Made by a program: the position numbers and the translations under genes | NCBI RefSeq assembly: GCF_009740285.1 | Contig: NZ_CP046566.1 | Span: 248,001-312,000, forward strand | From: Phnomibacter ginsenosidimutans | GTDB taxonomy: Bacteria; Bacteroidota; Bacteroidia; Chitinophagales; Chitinophagaceae | Direction: 5' to 3' | DNA length: 64,000 nt | Notes under the pieces: model-generated | Databases searched by the model: none | What the model was told of the DNA's origin: nothing | What the model saw: the letters and a program-made list of their open reading frames with translations, nothing else | In this document: one piece after another, positions 1 to 8,318 of the stretch | Numbering within the stretch: position 1 is the stretch's first letter | Layout: every line of letters begins with the position of its first letter

Positions 1-1
1 A

Positions 2-1735
2 AAAACATTTGTCGCCTTGTTGCTGATGATGCTTGCAATCCTTGGTATGCTTGGCTGCAACAGCAACAATAGCACCAAAAATGCCATGATACAAACAGAT
101 AGCAGCGAACAACGCTGGTGGAAAGAAGCCGTGGTGTATCAATTGTATCCTCGCAGTTTTAAAGACAGCGATGGCGATGGTATTGGCGATTTGAAAGGCA
201 TTATTGAAAAACTGGATTACCTCAAAAGCCTGGGGGTAGATGTGGTGTGGCTCAATCCCATTTACAGCTCACCCAACGATGATAATGGCTACGATGTGAG
301 TGACTATCGTGGCATTATGCCGGAGTTTGGTACCATGCAGGATTTTGATGCCTTGCTCAAAGGCATGCACGAACGTGGTTTGAAAATGGTGCTGGATATT
401 GTGGTGAATCATAGCAGCGACGAACACGAATGGTTCAAACAAAGCCGCAGCTCCAGAGACAATAAATACCGTGACTACTACCATTGGTGGCCCGCAGAAA
501 AAGGTAAGCCTCCGTATCGCTACAGTTTGTTTGATGTGAACCACGATGCGTGGCGCTACGACTCGCTGACCAATGCGTATTACCTGCACTATTTTGGTGT
601 AAAGCAGCCCGACCTCAACTGGGAAAACCCCAAACTGCGTCAGGAGATTTACGACATGATGAAGTTTTGGGCAGAAAAAGGCGTGGATGGTTTTCGCCTC
701 GATGCATTTCAGTTTGCCGCAAAAGATACCAGTTGGCCTGAGCTGCCCAAAGGCTACGAAAAGGAATTTGCCAAACACGTAGCCATGAAGCCCGCTATAC
801 ATGGTTATTTGAAAGAAATGCATGAACAAGTGCTCAGCAAGTATGATGTGATGAGTGTGGCAGAAGGTGCCGGCAATAGTTTTGAAGATGCCCACAACCT
901 GGTAGATGCCGACAGAAATGAACTGAACATGGCTTATGCTTTTGAAGCCATTGATTTAGCAAAAAGCAACGGGTACAACTTTGTGCAATTCAAACAGGTA
1001 TTCAGCAAGTGGGACAGCGCCTTTGCAGCAAAAGGCTGGCTCTCCATTTTTTTAGCCAACCACGACAATGCCCGCATGGTTACCCGTTGGGCAAATGATA
1101 GTCCGGAGTACAGAGATGTGGCCGCTAAAATGCTCAACACATTTTTGCTGAGCATGCGGGGCACGCCTTACTGCTACTATGGCGATGAACTCGGCATGAA
1201 CAATCCGGGTTTTACTAAAATATCAGATTACAAAGACGGCCCATCGCTGAACGACTATACTTACAAGCTCAACAATGGCATGAAGCCGGAAGATATTTTG
1301 AAAGAAATGCGATTTAGCTGCAGGGATAACGGTCGTACGCCTATGCAATGGAATGTATTGGCACAGGCAGGCTTCACCACTGGGGTGCCTTGGATAGCCG
1401 TCAACCAAAATTATACATCTGTCAATGTGGCCATGCAGGAAAAGGATGACAATAGTTGCCTTCAGTATTTCAAACGCATGGTATCATTGCGCAAAGCAGA
1501 AAAAGCATTGGTGTATGGCAAATACAACCTGCTGGATGCGGGCAACCAACAAGTGTATGCCTACACCCGTGAGTGGCAGGGCAAAAAACTGTTGGTGTTG
1601 CTCAATTTTTCTGCGAAACCGGCAACAGTCAATACGGGCATCAACACCGCCAACGCCAAAGCACTCATACACAATTACAGCACCGCACCAGCTGCCACAC
1701 TGCGGCCCTATGAAGCCGTGATTTATGCTTTATAA
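2..1735 (+). CDS. GH13 alpha-glucosidase, lipoprotein, 5' end cut by window edge
   Basis: Glycoside hydrolase family 13 enzyme of the oligo-1,6-glucosidase/alpha-glucosidase type, expected to release glucose from alpha-glucosides in the periplasm or at the outer membrane. The frame is open to base 2 and reads KTFVALLLMMLAILGMLGC, so the first visible start codons lie inside a lipoprotein signal peptide and the true start is probably just outside the window. Visible GH13 motifs are WLNPIYSSP, DIVVNH, the nucleophile region GFRLDAF (Asp about residue 234 of the visible part), the acid VAEGAG (Glu about 288) and NHDNAR (Asp about 355). A C-terminal beta domain follows. The MFS porter begins 11 bases downstream, so the two are probably co-transcribed. 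Exact substrate (maltose, isomaltose or sucrose) is not readable. Confidence 0.9.
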   Translation, partial: KTFVALLLMMLAILGMLGCNSNNSTKNAMIQTDSSEQRWWKEAVVYQLYPRSFKDSDGDGIGDLKGIIEKLDYLKSLGVDVVWLNPIYSSPNDDNGYDVSDYRGIMPEFGTMQDFDALLKGMHERGLKMVLDIVVNHSSDEHEWFKQSRSSRDNKYRDYYHWWPAEKGKPPYRYSLFDVNHDAWRYDSLTNAYYLHYFGVKQPDLNWENPKLRQEIYDMMKFWAEKGVDGFRLDAFQFAAKDTSWPELPKGYEKEFAKHVAMKPAIHGYLKEMHEQVLSKYDVMSVAEGAGNSFEDAHNLVDADRNELNMAYAFEAIDLAKSNGYNFVQFKQVFSKWDSAFAAKGWLSIFLANHDNARMVTRWANDSPEYRDVAAKMLNTFLLSMRGTPYCYYGDELGMNNPGFTKISDYKDGPSLNDYTYKLNNGMKPEDILKEMRFSCRDNGRTPMQWNVLAQAGFTTGVPWIAVNQNYTSVNVAMQEKDDNSCLQYFKRMVSLRKAEKALVYGKYNLLDAGNQQVYAYTREWQGKKLLVLLNFSAKPATVNTGINTANAKALIHNYSTAPAATLRPYEAVIYAL

Positions 1736-1746
1736 CAACGAATGCG

Positions 1747-3057
1747 ATGAATAAAAAAATTGTTTTGTGGTCGATAGCAGTGGGGCTGGGAGGCTTACTG
1801 TTTGGTATGGATGTAGCGGTGATATCGGGTGCGGAAAAAACCATTCAGCAACTCTGGAACCTGAGCAGCTGGTTGCATGGCACTGCTATTGCGATGGCGT
1901 TGTATGGCACAGCAGTAGGTGCGGCGTTTGGTAATATTCCTGCCAATAAAATAGGCCGTAAAAAATCACTCTTGTGGATTGGTGTTTTGTTTTTGCTGTC
2001 ATCCATTGGTGCGGCATTGGCACCAGAAATCTGGAGCTTTATGTTCTTCAGGTTTGTGAGTGGATTGAGCATCGGGGCTTCATCAGTAGTAGCTCCGGTG
2101 TACATTTCAGAAATAGCACCCGCCAAATACCGCGGCCGCTTGGTCATTTCTTTTCAGCTGAATATTGTAGCCGGTATTTTGCTGGCCTACCTCAGCAACT
2201 ATTTGTTGCAAGGGGTGGGCGGTAGCAACGATTGGCGTTGGATGCTTGGCATTGTGGCTGTTCCTTCTGCATTGTTTTCCATCATTATGCTGGCCGTACC
2301 CGAAACACCACGGTGGTTGCTGCTATTTAAAAATGATGAAGCTAAAGCAAGAGCAATATTGGCCATTACGGAAGATAATATTGACCAAACAATTCAAGAC
2401 ATTAAAAACTCTGCTACGCAAACCCAAACAGCGTTATTCAACAAGCAGTTTTACAAACCGCTGTTGCTGGCTTTTTTGCTGGCTACGTTCAATCAGCTGT
2501 CGGGCATCAATGCCATCATCTACTTTGCGCCACGGGTGTTTGAAATGGCCGGCTTGGCTAAAGCATCTGCCTTTCTGGGTACGGTTGGCATTGGTGTGGT
2601 CAATCTATTGTTTACCATCATTGGCTGGTCGCTGATAGATCGCTTTGGAAGGCGTACCCTGATGTACATTGGTTCCATTGGCTACATCGTTTCACTGAGT
2701 TTGGTGGCATGGTCTTTTCATACCGGCGATAGCGATTTCATTGTGTACTATGTGTTCCTGTTTATAGCGGCACACGCCATTGGGCAGGGTGCAGTTATCT
2801 GGGTATTCATTTCCGAAATTTTTCCGAATGCCGTTCGGGCTGCAGGTACTTCATTTGGCAGCCTTACACATTGGGTATGGGCAGCGTTGGTGGCGCAGGT
2901 GTTTCCATTTTTCGCCAACAATGTAGGCGGCAGCTACATCTTCGGTTTTTTTGCTGGCATGATGGTATTGCAGCTGTTGTTTGTATGGCGCATGATGCCC
3001 GAAACAAAAGGCATTGCACTGGAAGACATGGATAAAAAAACATTGGTATTACATTAA
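1747..3057 (+). CDS. MFS sugar porter (sugar:H+ symporter family)
   Basis: Inner-membrane sugar transporter of the major facilitator superfamily, sugar porter branch (XylE/GalP-like), 436 residues with about 12 hydrophobic segments. Diagnostic motifs are the loop motif NKIGRKKSL after TM2, PETPRWLL at the end of the N-terminal half, the DRFGRRTL repeat in the second half, and PETKG near the C-terminus. It sits between an alpha-glucosidase and fructokinase/amylosucrase, so its cargo is inferred to be a glucoside such as sucrose, or a hexose released by the GH13. The sequence alone does not settle which. Confidence 0.9.
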   Translation: MNKKIVLWSIAVGLGGLLFGMDVAVISGAEKTIQQLWNLSSWLHGTAIAMALYGTAVGAAFGNIPANKIGRKKSLLWIGVLFLLSSIGAALAPEIWSFMFFRFVSGLSIGASSVVAPVYISEIAPAKYRGRLVISFQLNIVAGILLAYLSNYLLQGVGGSNDWRWMLGIVAVPSALFSIIMLAVPETPRWLLLFKNDEAKARAILAITEDNIDQTIQDIKNSATQTQTALFNKQFYKPLLLAFLLATFNQLSGINAIIYFAPRVFEMAGLAKASAFLGTVGIGVVNLLFTIIGWSLIDRFGRRTLMYIGSIGYIVSLSLVAWSFHTGDSDFIVYYVFLFIAAHAIGQGAVIWVFISEIFPNAVRAAGTSFGSLTHWVWAALVAQVFPFFANNVGGSYIFGFFAGMMVLQLLFVWRMMPETKGIALEDMDKKTLVLH

Positions 3058-3063
3058 AGAAAC

Positions 3064-3140
3064 ATCGCTAAAAGCTTTCCTTACCCCTCCTTTGGAGGGG
3101 AACTAAAGGGGAGGTAAAAAAGAAAATAATTTTTAGCGAT
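3064..3140. repeat. 77-bp element with terminal inverted repeats and GC-rich palindromes
   Basis: ATCGCTAAAA at 3064-3073 is exactly inverted at 3131-3140. Inside is a perfect hairpin CCCCTCC-TTT-GGAGGGG (3084-3100), and a further GGGGAGG at 3108-3114. It fills the gap between the MFS gene and fructokinase. It may be a miniature mobile or REP-like element, or a structured intercistronic RNA. Confidence 0.6.
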
Positions 3141-3165
3141 TACATTAAGCAATTAATCTGCAGGC

Positions 3166-4119
3166 ATGGCAAAAGTTTTGTGCATAGGAGAAGCGCTGAT
3201 TGATATGATTTGCACCGACAAGGGCAAACCATTATCAGCTGGCGAAAACTTTTTGAAAAAAGCAGGCGGTGCCCCGGCCAATGTGGCTGCGGCCATTGCG
3301 GCGCTGGGCGGCAGCGTAGACATGACCGCCAAAGTAGGTGTCGATCCATTTGGGCAACACCTCGTAGAGATGCTGCATGACATGGGCGTAAATACAAGGT
3401 ACGTGTTTCGGGATGCAGCGCATTTTACCACGTTCGCTTTTGTGTCGTTGATGGAAAATGGCGAACGTGATTTCTATTTTAATCGTGGTGCCGATGGTCA
3501 GTTGAGCATTGATGATTTAGCACAGATTAACCTCGATGAATTTTCCATCATTCATTTTGGCAGCGCCACTGGTTTGTTGCCCGGGCCATTGCAGGCGGCA
3601 TATGTACACCTGCTGCAGCAGGCATTGCAACGAAACATTTTGGTAAGCTTTGATCCAAATTATCGGGAGCTATTGTTTGGGCACAACAAGCCTTCGTTTG
3701 TAGAGCAGTCGTGGCCATTTTTAAAAGCAGCACATTTTTTCAAACTCAGCGATGAAGAAGCAATGCTGCTCACCCATACAAATACTGTTGAAGAAGCCGC
3801 TGCGCATTTGTTGCAAACTACCAGCGGTGTATTTGCCATTACCCTTGGTGCTGCAGGTACTTTGCTGGGCATCAACGGACAAACGCAACTCATAGGTAGC
3901 ATACCCGTGAAGCCCGTGGATACAACCGGTGCCGGCGATGCTTTTGTAGGTGCTGTGCTCTATCAGTTATCGCAGCTATCGGCGCAAGAGCAACAATCAC
4001 TGGATGCAACAGCATGGCAACAAATTGTACGCAACGGCAACAAAGCCGGAGCCCGAACCTGTGAGTACATGGGTGCCATGGAAGCTTTTAAACATCTCAA
4101 CAAAAACATATTCGGATAA
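3166..4119 (+). CDS. Fructokinase, PfkB/ribokinase family
   Basis: ATP-dependent sugar kinase of the PfkB family, most like fructokinases (D-fructose to fructose 6-phosphate), cytoplasmic, 317 residues. N-terminal GEALIDMI and the glycine-rich AGGAPANVAAAIAALGG are the family's first signature. DTTGAGDAFVGA near residue 255 is the second signature, containing the catalytic Asp and anion hole. The amylosucrase-type gene follows after 7 bases, and that enzyme would liberate fructose from sucrose, which supports fructose as substrate. Other PfkB sugar kinases, such as 2-keto-3-deoxygluconate kinase, remain possible but fit the context less well. Confidence 0.87.
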   Translation: MAKVLCIGEALIDMICTDKGKPLSAGENFLKKAGGAPANVAAAIAALGGSVDMTAKVGVDPFGQHLVEMLHDMGVNTRYVFRDAAHFTTFAFVSLMENGERDFYFNRGADGQLSIDDLAQINLDEFSIIHFGSATGLLPGPLQAAYVHLLQQALQRNILVSFDPNYRELLFGHNKPSFVEQSWPFLKAAHFFKLSDEEAMLLTHTNTVEEAAAHLLQTTSGVFAITLGAAGTLLGINGQTQLIGSIPVKPVDTTGAGDAFVGAVLYQLSQLSAQEQQSLDATAWQQIVRNGNKAGARTCEYMGAMEAFKHLNKNIFG

Positions 4120-4126
4120 AGAAATC

Positions 4127-6073
4127 ATGTACAACCATCCCCTTCATCAGCAGGTAAAAGAAGTGTTGCAAAGTGCTGCTTTAAAAAATGCTAAGGCAGA
4201 CAATGAAATGGCCGTGCGGTTGATAGCCAATGCTGCCGATATGCAGCAGCTGTTTCAGCAATTGTATGGCCACCGTGCCGATGCTGAAAAGCATTTTGCT
4301 GAGTTGCTGCAAACAGTTGTGACAGCACACAAACAACGCAGCGCTGCATTGCAAACACTGGATGCAAGTAAGCAAACGGCAGAGCCATGGTTTATCAGCA
4401 ACGAGTTGGTGGGCATGAGTTTGTATGTCGATCGGTTTGCGGGCAGCTTACAGCAGCTGGAACATAAACTGGATTATCTGGACCGGCTGGGTGTAAACCT
4501 GCTGCACCTGATGCCCATTTTTGAAAGTCCTGCCAATGAAAGTGATGGTGGTTATGCGGTGTCTGATTTCAGAAAAGTAGATGCCCGTTTTGGCACCTTG
4601 AAAGACCTGCAACAGTTGCAGCAAACCTTGCAGCAGCGGGGCATGTACATGATGCTGGACATTGTGCTCAACCATACGTCGCATCGCCACGAGTGGGCGG
4701 AGAAAGCCAGGCAAGGCGATCCATTTTACAAAGACTTTTTCTACTTCTTCCCCGATCGTACGCTGCCCGATCAATACGAACAAACCATGCCGGAAATTTT
4801 TCCGGAAAGTGCCCCCGGCAGTTTTACATGGGTGCCCGAACTGAACGAGTGGGTGATGACGGTATTTCACAACTACCAGTGGGATTTGAATTATAGTAAT
4901 CCTGCAGTGTTGGTGGCCATGCTCGATACGATTTTCTTTTACGCCAACTTGGGTGTTGACGTACTTCGGATTGATGCACCAGCATTTATCTGGAAACAAT
5001 TGGGCACTACGAGTCAAAATTTACCACAGGCACATGTGTTGTTGCGTCTCATCAAACTTTGTGTGCAAACCGCAACACCGGGCATGGCACTACTGGGTGA
5101 AGCCATTGTAGCACCTGCTGAAATCATGAAGTATTTTGGCACCGACAGGTTTACTGCCCGGGAATGTGATTTTGCATACAACGCTACGCACATGGCATTG
5201 CAATGGGATGCCATTGCTACCGGCGATACAAGAGTGATGCTGGCGGCACAGCACGAATTGTTGCGTAAACCATATGGTACTTCCTGGATTACTTACACCC
5301 GCTGTCATGATGATATTGGGCTGGGGTATGATGATTACATGATACATGCGGCAGGCTTCAATCCGTGGGAGCATCGCCGTTTTTTGAAAGATTATTTTTC
5401 GGGTGTGTATGAGGGTTCACCTGCTAAGGGTGCCTTGTTTGCCGTGAATCCGAAAACACAGGATGCCCGCATCAGTGGTTCGCTGGCTTCGCTTTGTGGT
5501 TTGGAAACAGCACTCCGCAACAACGATGCCGCTGCTATCGACATGTCGCTGCGCAAAATTGAACTCATGCAGGCGCATCATTTTTTCATGGGTGGTTTGC
5601 CCATGCTGTTTTATGGCGATGAAATTGGTTGCATCAACGATTATACTTATCTCAACGATAGTGGTAAGAGTTACGACAACCGATGGATGCATCGGCCCAT
5701 GATACAATGGGACAGCATCAACATTGATGATACAGCAACTGTGGCAGGTAAAGTATTTGCCGCTACACAGCAGTTGATTGCTTTGCGCAAACAATTGGAA
5801 ATCGTTTCCGATAGAAGTAACCTGGAATGGATGACGCCGCACAACATACATGTGGCGGGTTATGTACGGCATTTGCCCAATCGGCGTTTGTATTGCGTCT
5901 TCAATTTTTCAGATAAAGATGCCTGGCTTACCTGGTATGCTTTTCGGGAAAAGGGCATGCATTTTTCCCGCATGAAAGATCATGTGTCGGGCCAGCAGTT
6001 GCCCGTAGGCAGCGACAGGGAATACCTGGTATTGCCTGCCTATGGATATATGTTGCTAGAGGGTGTGGAGTAG
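4127..6073 (+). CDS. Amylosucrase-type GH13 (sucrose-active, cytoplasmic)
   Basis: GH13 subfamily 4-like enzyme, 648 residues with no signal peptide. It is expected to cleave sucrose and either transfer the glucose to an alpha-1,4-glucan (amylosucrase) or to water (sucrose hydrolase). The ATG at 4127 is chosen because it is 7 bases after fructokinase and gives the usual length; upstream in-frame codons lie inside fructokinase. An all-helical N-terminal region (1-85) precedes the barrel. Characteristic motifs are SDGGYAVSDFR (about 139), QWDLNYSNP, VLRIDAPAFIWKQLG (nucleophile Asp about 283), LLGEAIVAP (acid Glu about 325) and RCHDDIG (Asp about 395). QWDLNYSNP and AFIWKQLG are typical of amylosucrases. 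Polymerase versus hydrolase activity is not decidable here. Confidence 0.87.
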   Translation: MYNHPLHQQVKEVLQSAALKNAKADNEMAVRLIANAADMQQLFQQLYGHRADAEKHFAELLQTVVTAHKQRSAALQTLDASKQTAEPWFISNELVGMSLYVDRFAGSLQQLEHKLDYLDRLGVNLLHLMPIFESPANESDGGYAVSDFRKVDARFGTLKDLQQLQQTLQQRGMYMMLDIVLNHTSHRHEWAEKARQGDPFYKDFFYFFPDRTLPDQYEQTMPEIFPESAPGSFTWVPELNEWVMTVFHNYQWDLNYSNPAVLVAMLDTIFFYANLGVDVLRIDAPAFIWKQLGTTSQNLPQAHVLLRLIKLCVQTATPGMALLGEAIVAPAEIMKYFGTDRFTARECDFAYNATHMALQWDAIATGDTRVMLAAQHELLRKPYGTSWITYTRCHDDIGLGYDDYMIHAAGFNPWEHRRFLKDYFSGVYEGSPAKGALFAVNPKTQDARISGSLASLCGLETALRNNDAAAIDMSLRKIELMQAHHFFMGGLPMLFYGDEIGCINDYTYLNDSGKSYDNRWMHRPMIQWDSINIDDTATVAGKVFAATQQLIALRKQLEIVSDRSNLEWMTPHNIHVAGYVRHLPNRRLYCVFNFSDKDAWLTWYAFREKGMHFSRMKDHVSGQQLPVGSDREYLVLPAYGYMLLEGVE

Positions 6074-6143
6074 GAGCAGGTATGATTTTCGACAGCAAAA
6101 TGCCGCCTGATATTTTATTGCTTCGTGCTCTAAAATATTCGCT

Positions 6144-8254
6144 ATGCGACGCATCATATTGCTGGCTTGCTGCCATCTACTGTTGCTGTGGGCTAAGGCA
6201 CAGCCTGCAGCGGTTACGGTTGCTTCTCCCAACAACAACATACAGCTTACCATATCGCTAACGGCAGATGGTATACCACAATACACGGCTACCTACAACG
6301 GCCAAACTTTTGTTCAGCCTTCGGCAATGGGGGTGGAGCTGGCAGATGGGACTAGTTTTGGCAAACAGTTGCAATGGGTGACAGCTGAAAAGACAAGCCA
6401 CAACAGTAGTTGGCAACCTGTATGGGGTGAAGAAAAATCGATTGTAGATGTACACAACGCTTGTACAGTTACGCTGCAAACAAATACTTCGCCGGCCAAA
6501 AAAATGCTTATTGAATGCAAGGTGTTTAATGATGGCATTGGCTTCCGATACAGCTGGCCCCAACAAGCGGCACTCAATCATTTTGTTATAAAAAAGAATT
6601 GACTGAGTTTGCACTCACCGGCAATCACAAAACCTGGTGGATTCCCGGCGATTACGACACCAACGAATACACTTATTTCACCACTGCATTGTCAGATATT
6701 GATGCTACGCAATCCGCCAGCTTTTCTGAGATTGGTGTAAAAGTTCCTTTTTCGCCACATGGGGTGCAAACACCACTCATGATGAAGTCTGCCAATGGTT
6801 GGTACATTAATATTCACGAAGCTGCATTGGTGAACTACCCTGGCATGCAACTGGATCTCAGCAAAAGCAACTACACCCTGCACGCCCATTTGGTACCCGA
6901 TGCAATTGGCAATGCTGCTTATTTGCAAGCCCCTGCAAAGTCGCCATGGCGTACCATTCTCATTAGTAATAAAGCCACCGATTTGTTGGCATCACGTACC
7001 ATTCTCAATCTCAATGAGCCTTCTGTTATTAAAGACCCTTCGTTTATAAAGCCCGCCAAATTTGTAGGCGTGTGGTGGGAGATGCACGTGGGCACTAGTA
7101 CCTGGGATTATGCAGGCACACAGGACGGCAGTTTTGATAAATCGACCTGGAAACCCAGTGGAAAACATGGAGCCACTACGCAAAACATTCAACGATACAT
7201 CGACTTTGCTGCTAAGTATGGTTTTGATGCCGTATTGGTAGAAGGATGGAATACCGGTTGGGAAGACTGGTACGGCCAGTGGAAAGAAAATGTGTTTGAT
7301 TTTATAACACCCTATCCTGATGTTGATTTGCAGACATTGCGCCAATATGCCGCTGCTAAAGGAGTGAAAATGATGATGCATCATGAAACGAGTGGTAGTG
7401 TAACCAATTACGAACGCTACATGGATACAGCGTATAGATTGATGAAAAATCTGGGCTATGATGCAGTCAAAACAGGATATGTTGGAAAAATCATTCCCCG
7501 GGGAGAGCATCATGATGGGCAATGGATGGTCAATCATTTCAACAGAGTGGCACAAAAAACAGCCTCGTACAACATCATGCTCGATGCACATGAACCAGTA
7601 AGACCAACGGGTATGCACCGCACTTATCCTAACTGGATGGCTTGCGAAGCAGCCCGTGGTAATGAGTTCAATGCATGGAGTGTAGGCAATCCGCCGGAGC
7701 ACGAAACCATTTTACCATTTACACGACTCATGGGTGGCCCCATGGATTATACTCCCGGTATTTTCGAAATAAAAATGAACTACTGGGATAAAAGTAAAAC
7801 TACACAAGTCCATACTACGTTAGCAAAGCAGCTGGCCTTGTATGTTACCATGTATAGTCCATTGCAAATGGCTGCCGATTTGCCTGATGCCTATGAGCGG
7901 CGCCTGGATGCATTTCAGTTTATCCGGGATGTAGCGGTGGATTGGGATGCTTCCTACTATCTTGAAGCGGAGCCGGGCGACTATATTTCTATAGCCCGTA
8001 AAACCAAAGGCAAAAACGAATGGTTTATTGGTGCTATTACCGATGAACAATCTCGCATGGCCAATCTGTCACTGAGTTTTTTGCCCAAAGGAAAACGTTA
8101 CAAAGCCATCGTTTACAGGGATGCAGAAAATGCCGATTGGCAAACCAATCCAATGGCATATACCATTGAAACCAAAATAGTACAATCAGGGGATGTGCTG
8201 TCGCTTCGCCTGGCGGCTGGAGGTGGCTCTGCTGTTCATATTATACAGCAGTAG
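6144..8254 (+). CDS. GH97 alpha-glucosidase, SusB-like, with one -1 frameshift
   Basis: Periplasmic GH97 alpha-glucosidase, about 703 residues when the frame is restored. The first frame (6144-6602) carries a signal peptide ending AKAQ and the beta-sandwich start. The second (from about 6597) carries the rest, including KFVGVWWEMHVG, VLVEGWNTGWEDW, MMMHHETSG, and NPPEHETILPFTRLMGGPMDYTPG. VKTGYVGK stands where retaining GH97 members have a catalytic Asp, which fits the inverting SusB type with Glu as base. The break is at A6 (6590-6595). One more A, or a -1 slip on A-AAA-AAG, joins ...FVIKK to ELTEFALTG perfectly. It may be an assembly error, a mutation or recoding. It follows the amylosucrase gene by 70 bases in the same direction. 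Confidence 0.85.
6590..6596 (+). other. A-AAA-AAG heptamer at GH97 frame break
   Basis: In the upstream GH97 frame the codons are ATA AAA AAG AAT TGA. The heptamer is in the phase required for tandem -1 slippage, as in E. coli dnaX, and the -1 frame continues the protein without loss of residues. No upstream Shine-Dalgarno stimulator or strong downstream stem was recognised, so recoding is unproven. Confidence 0.4.
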
Positions 8255-8267
8255 CAACAGATGCGAT

Positions 8268-8308
8268 AATCTAAAAGGAGAGCTGATCAACGGCTCTCCT
8301 TTTAGATT
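8268..8308. terminator. Bidirectional hairpin terminator between GH97 and trehalase
   Basis: Perfect 16-bp stem AATCTAAAAGGAGAGC / GCTCTCCTTTTAGATT with a 9-base loop. It lies between the convergent stops at 8254 and 8319, with A/T-rich stem ends that give a short U-run in both directions. Confidence 0.85.
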
Positions 8309-8318
8309 AAATAATGGG

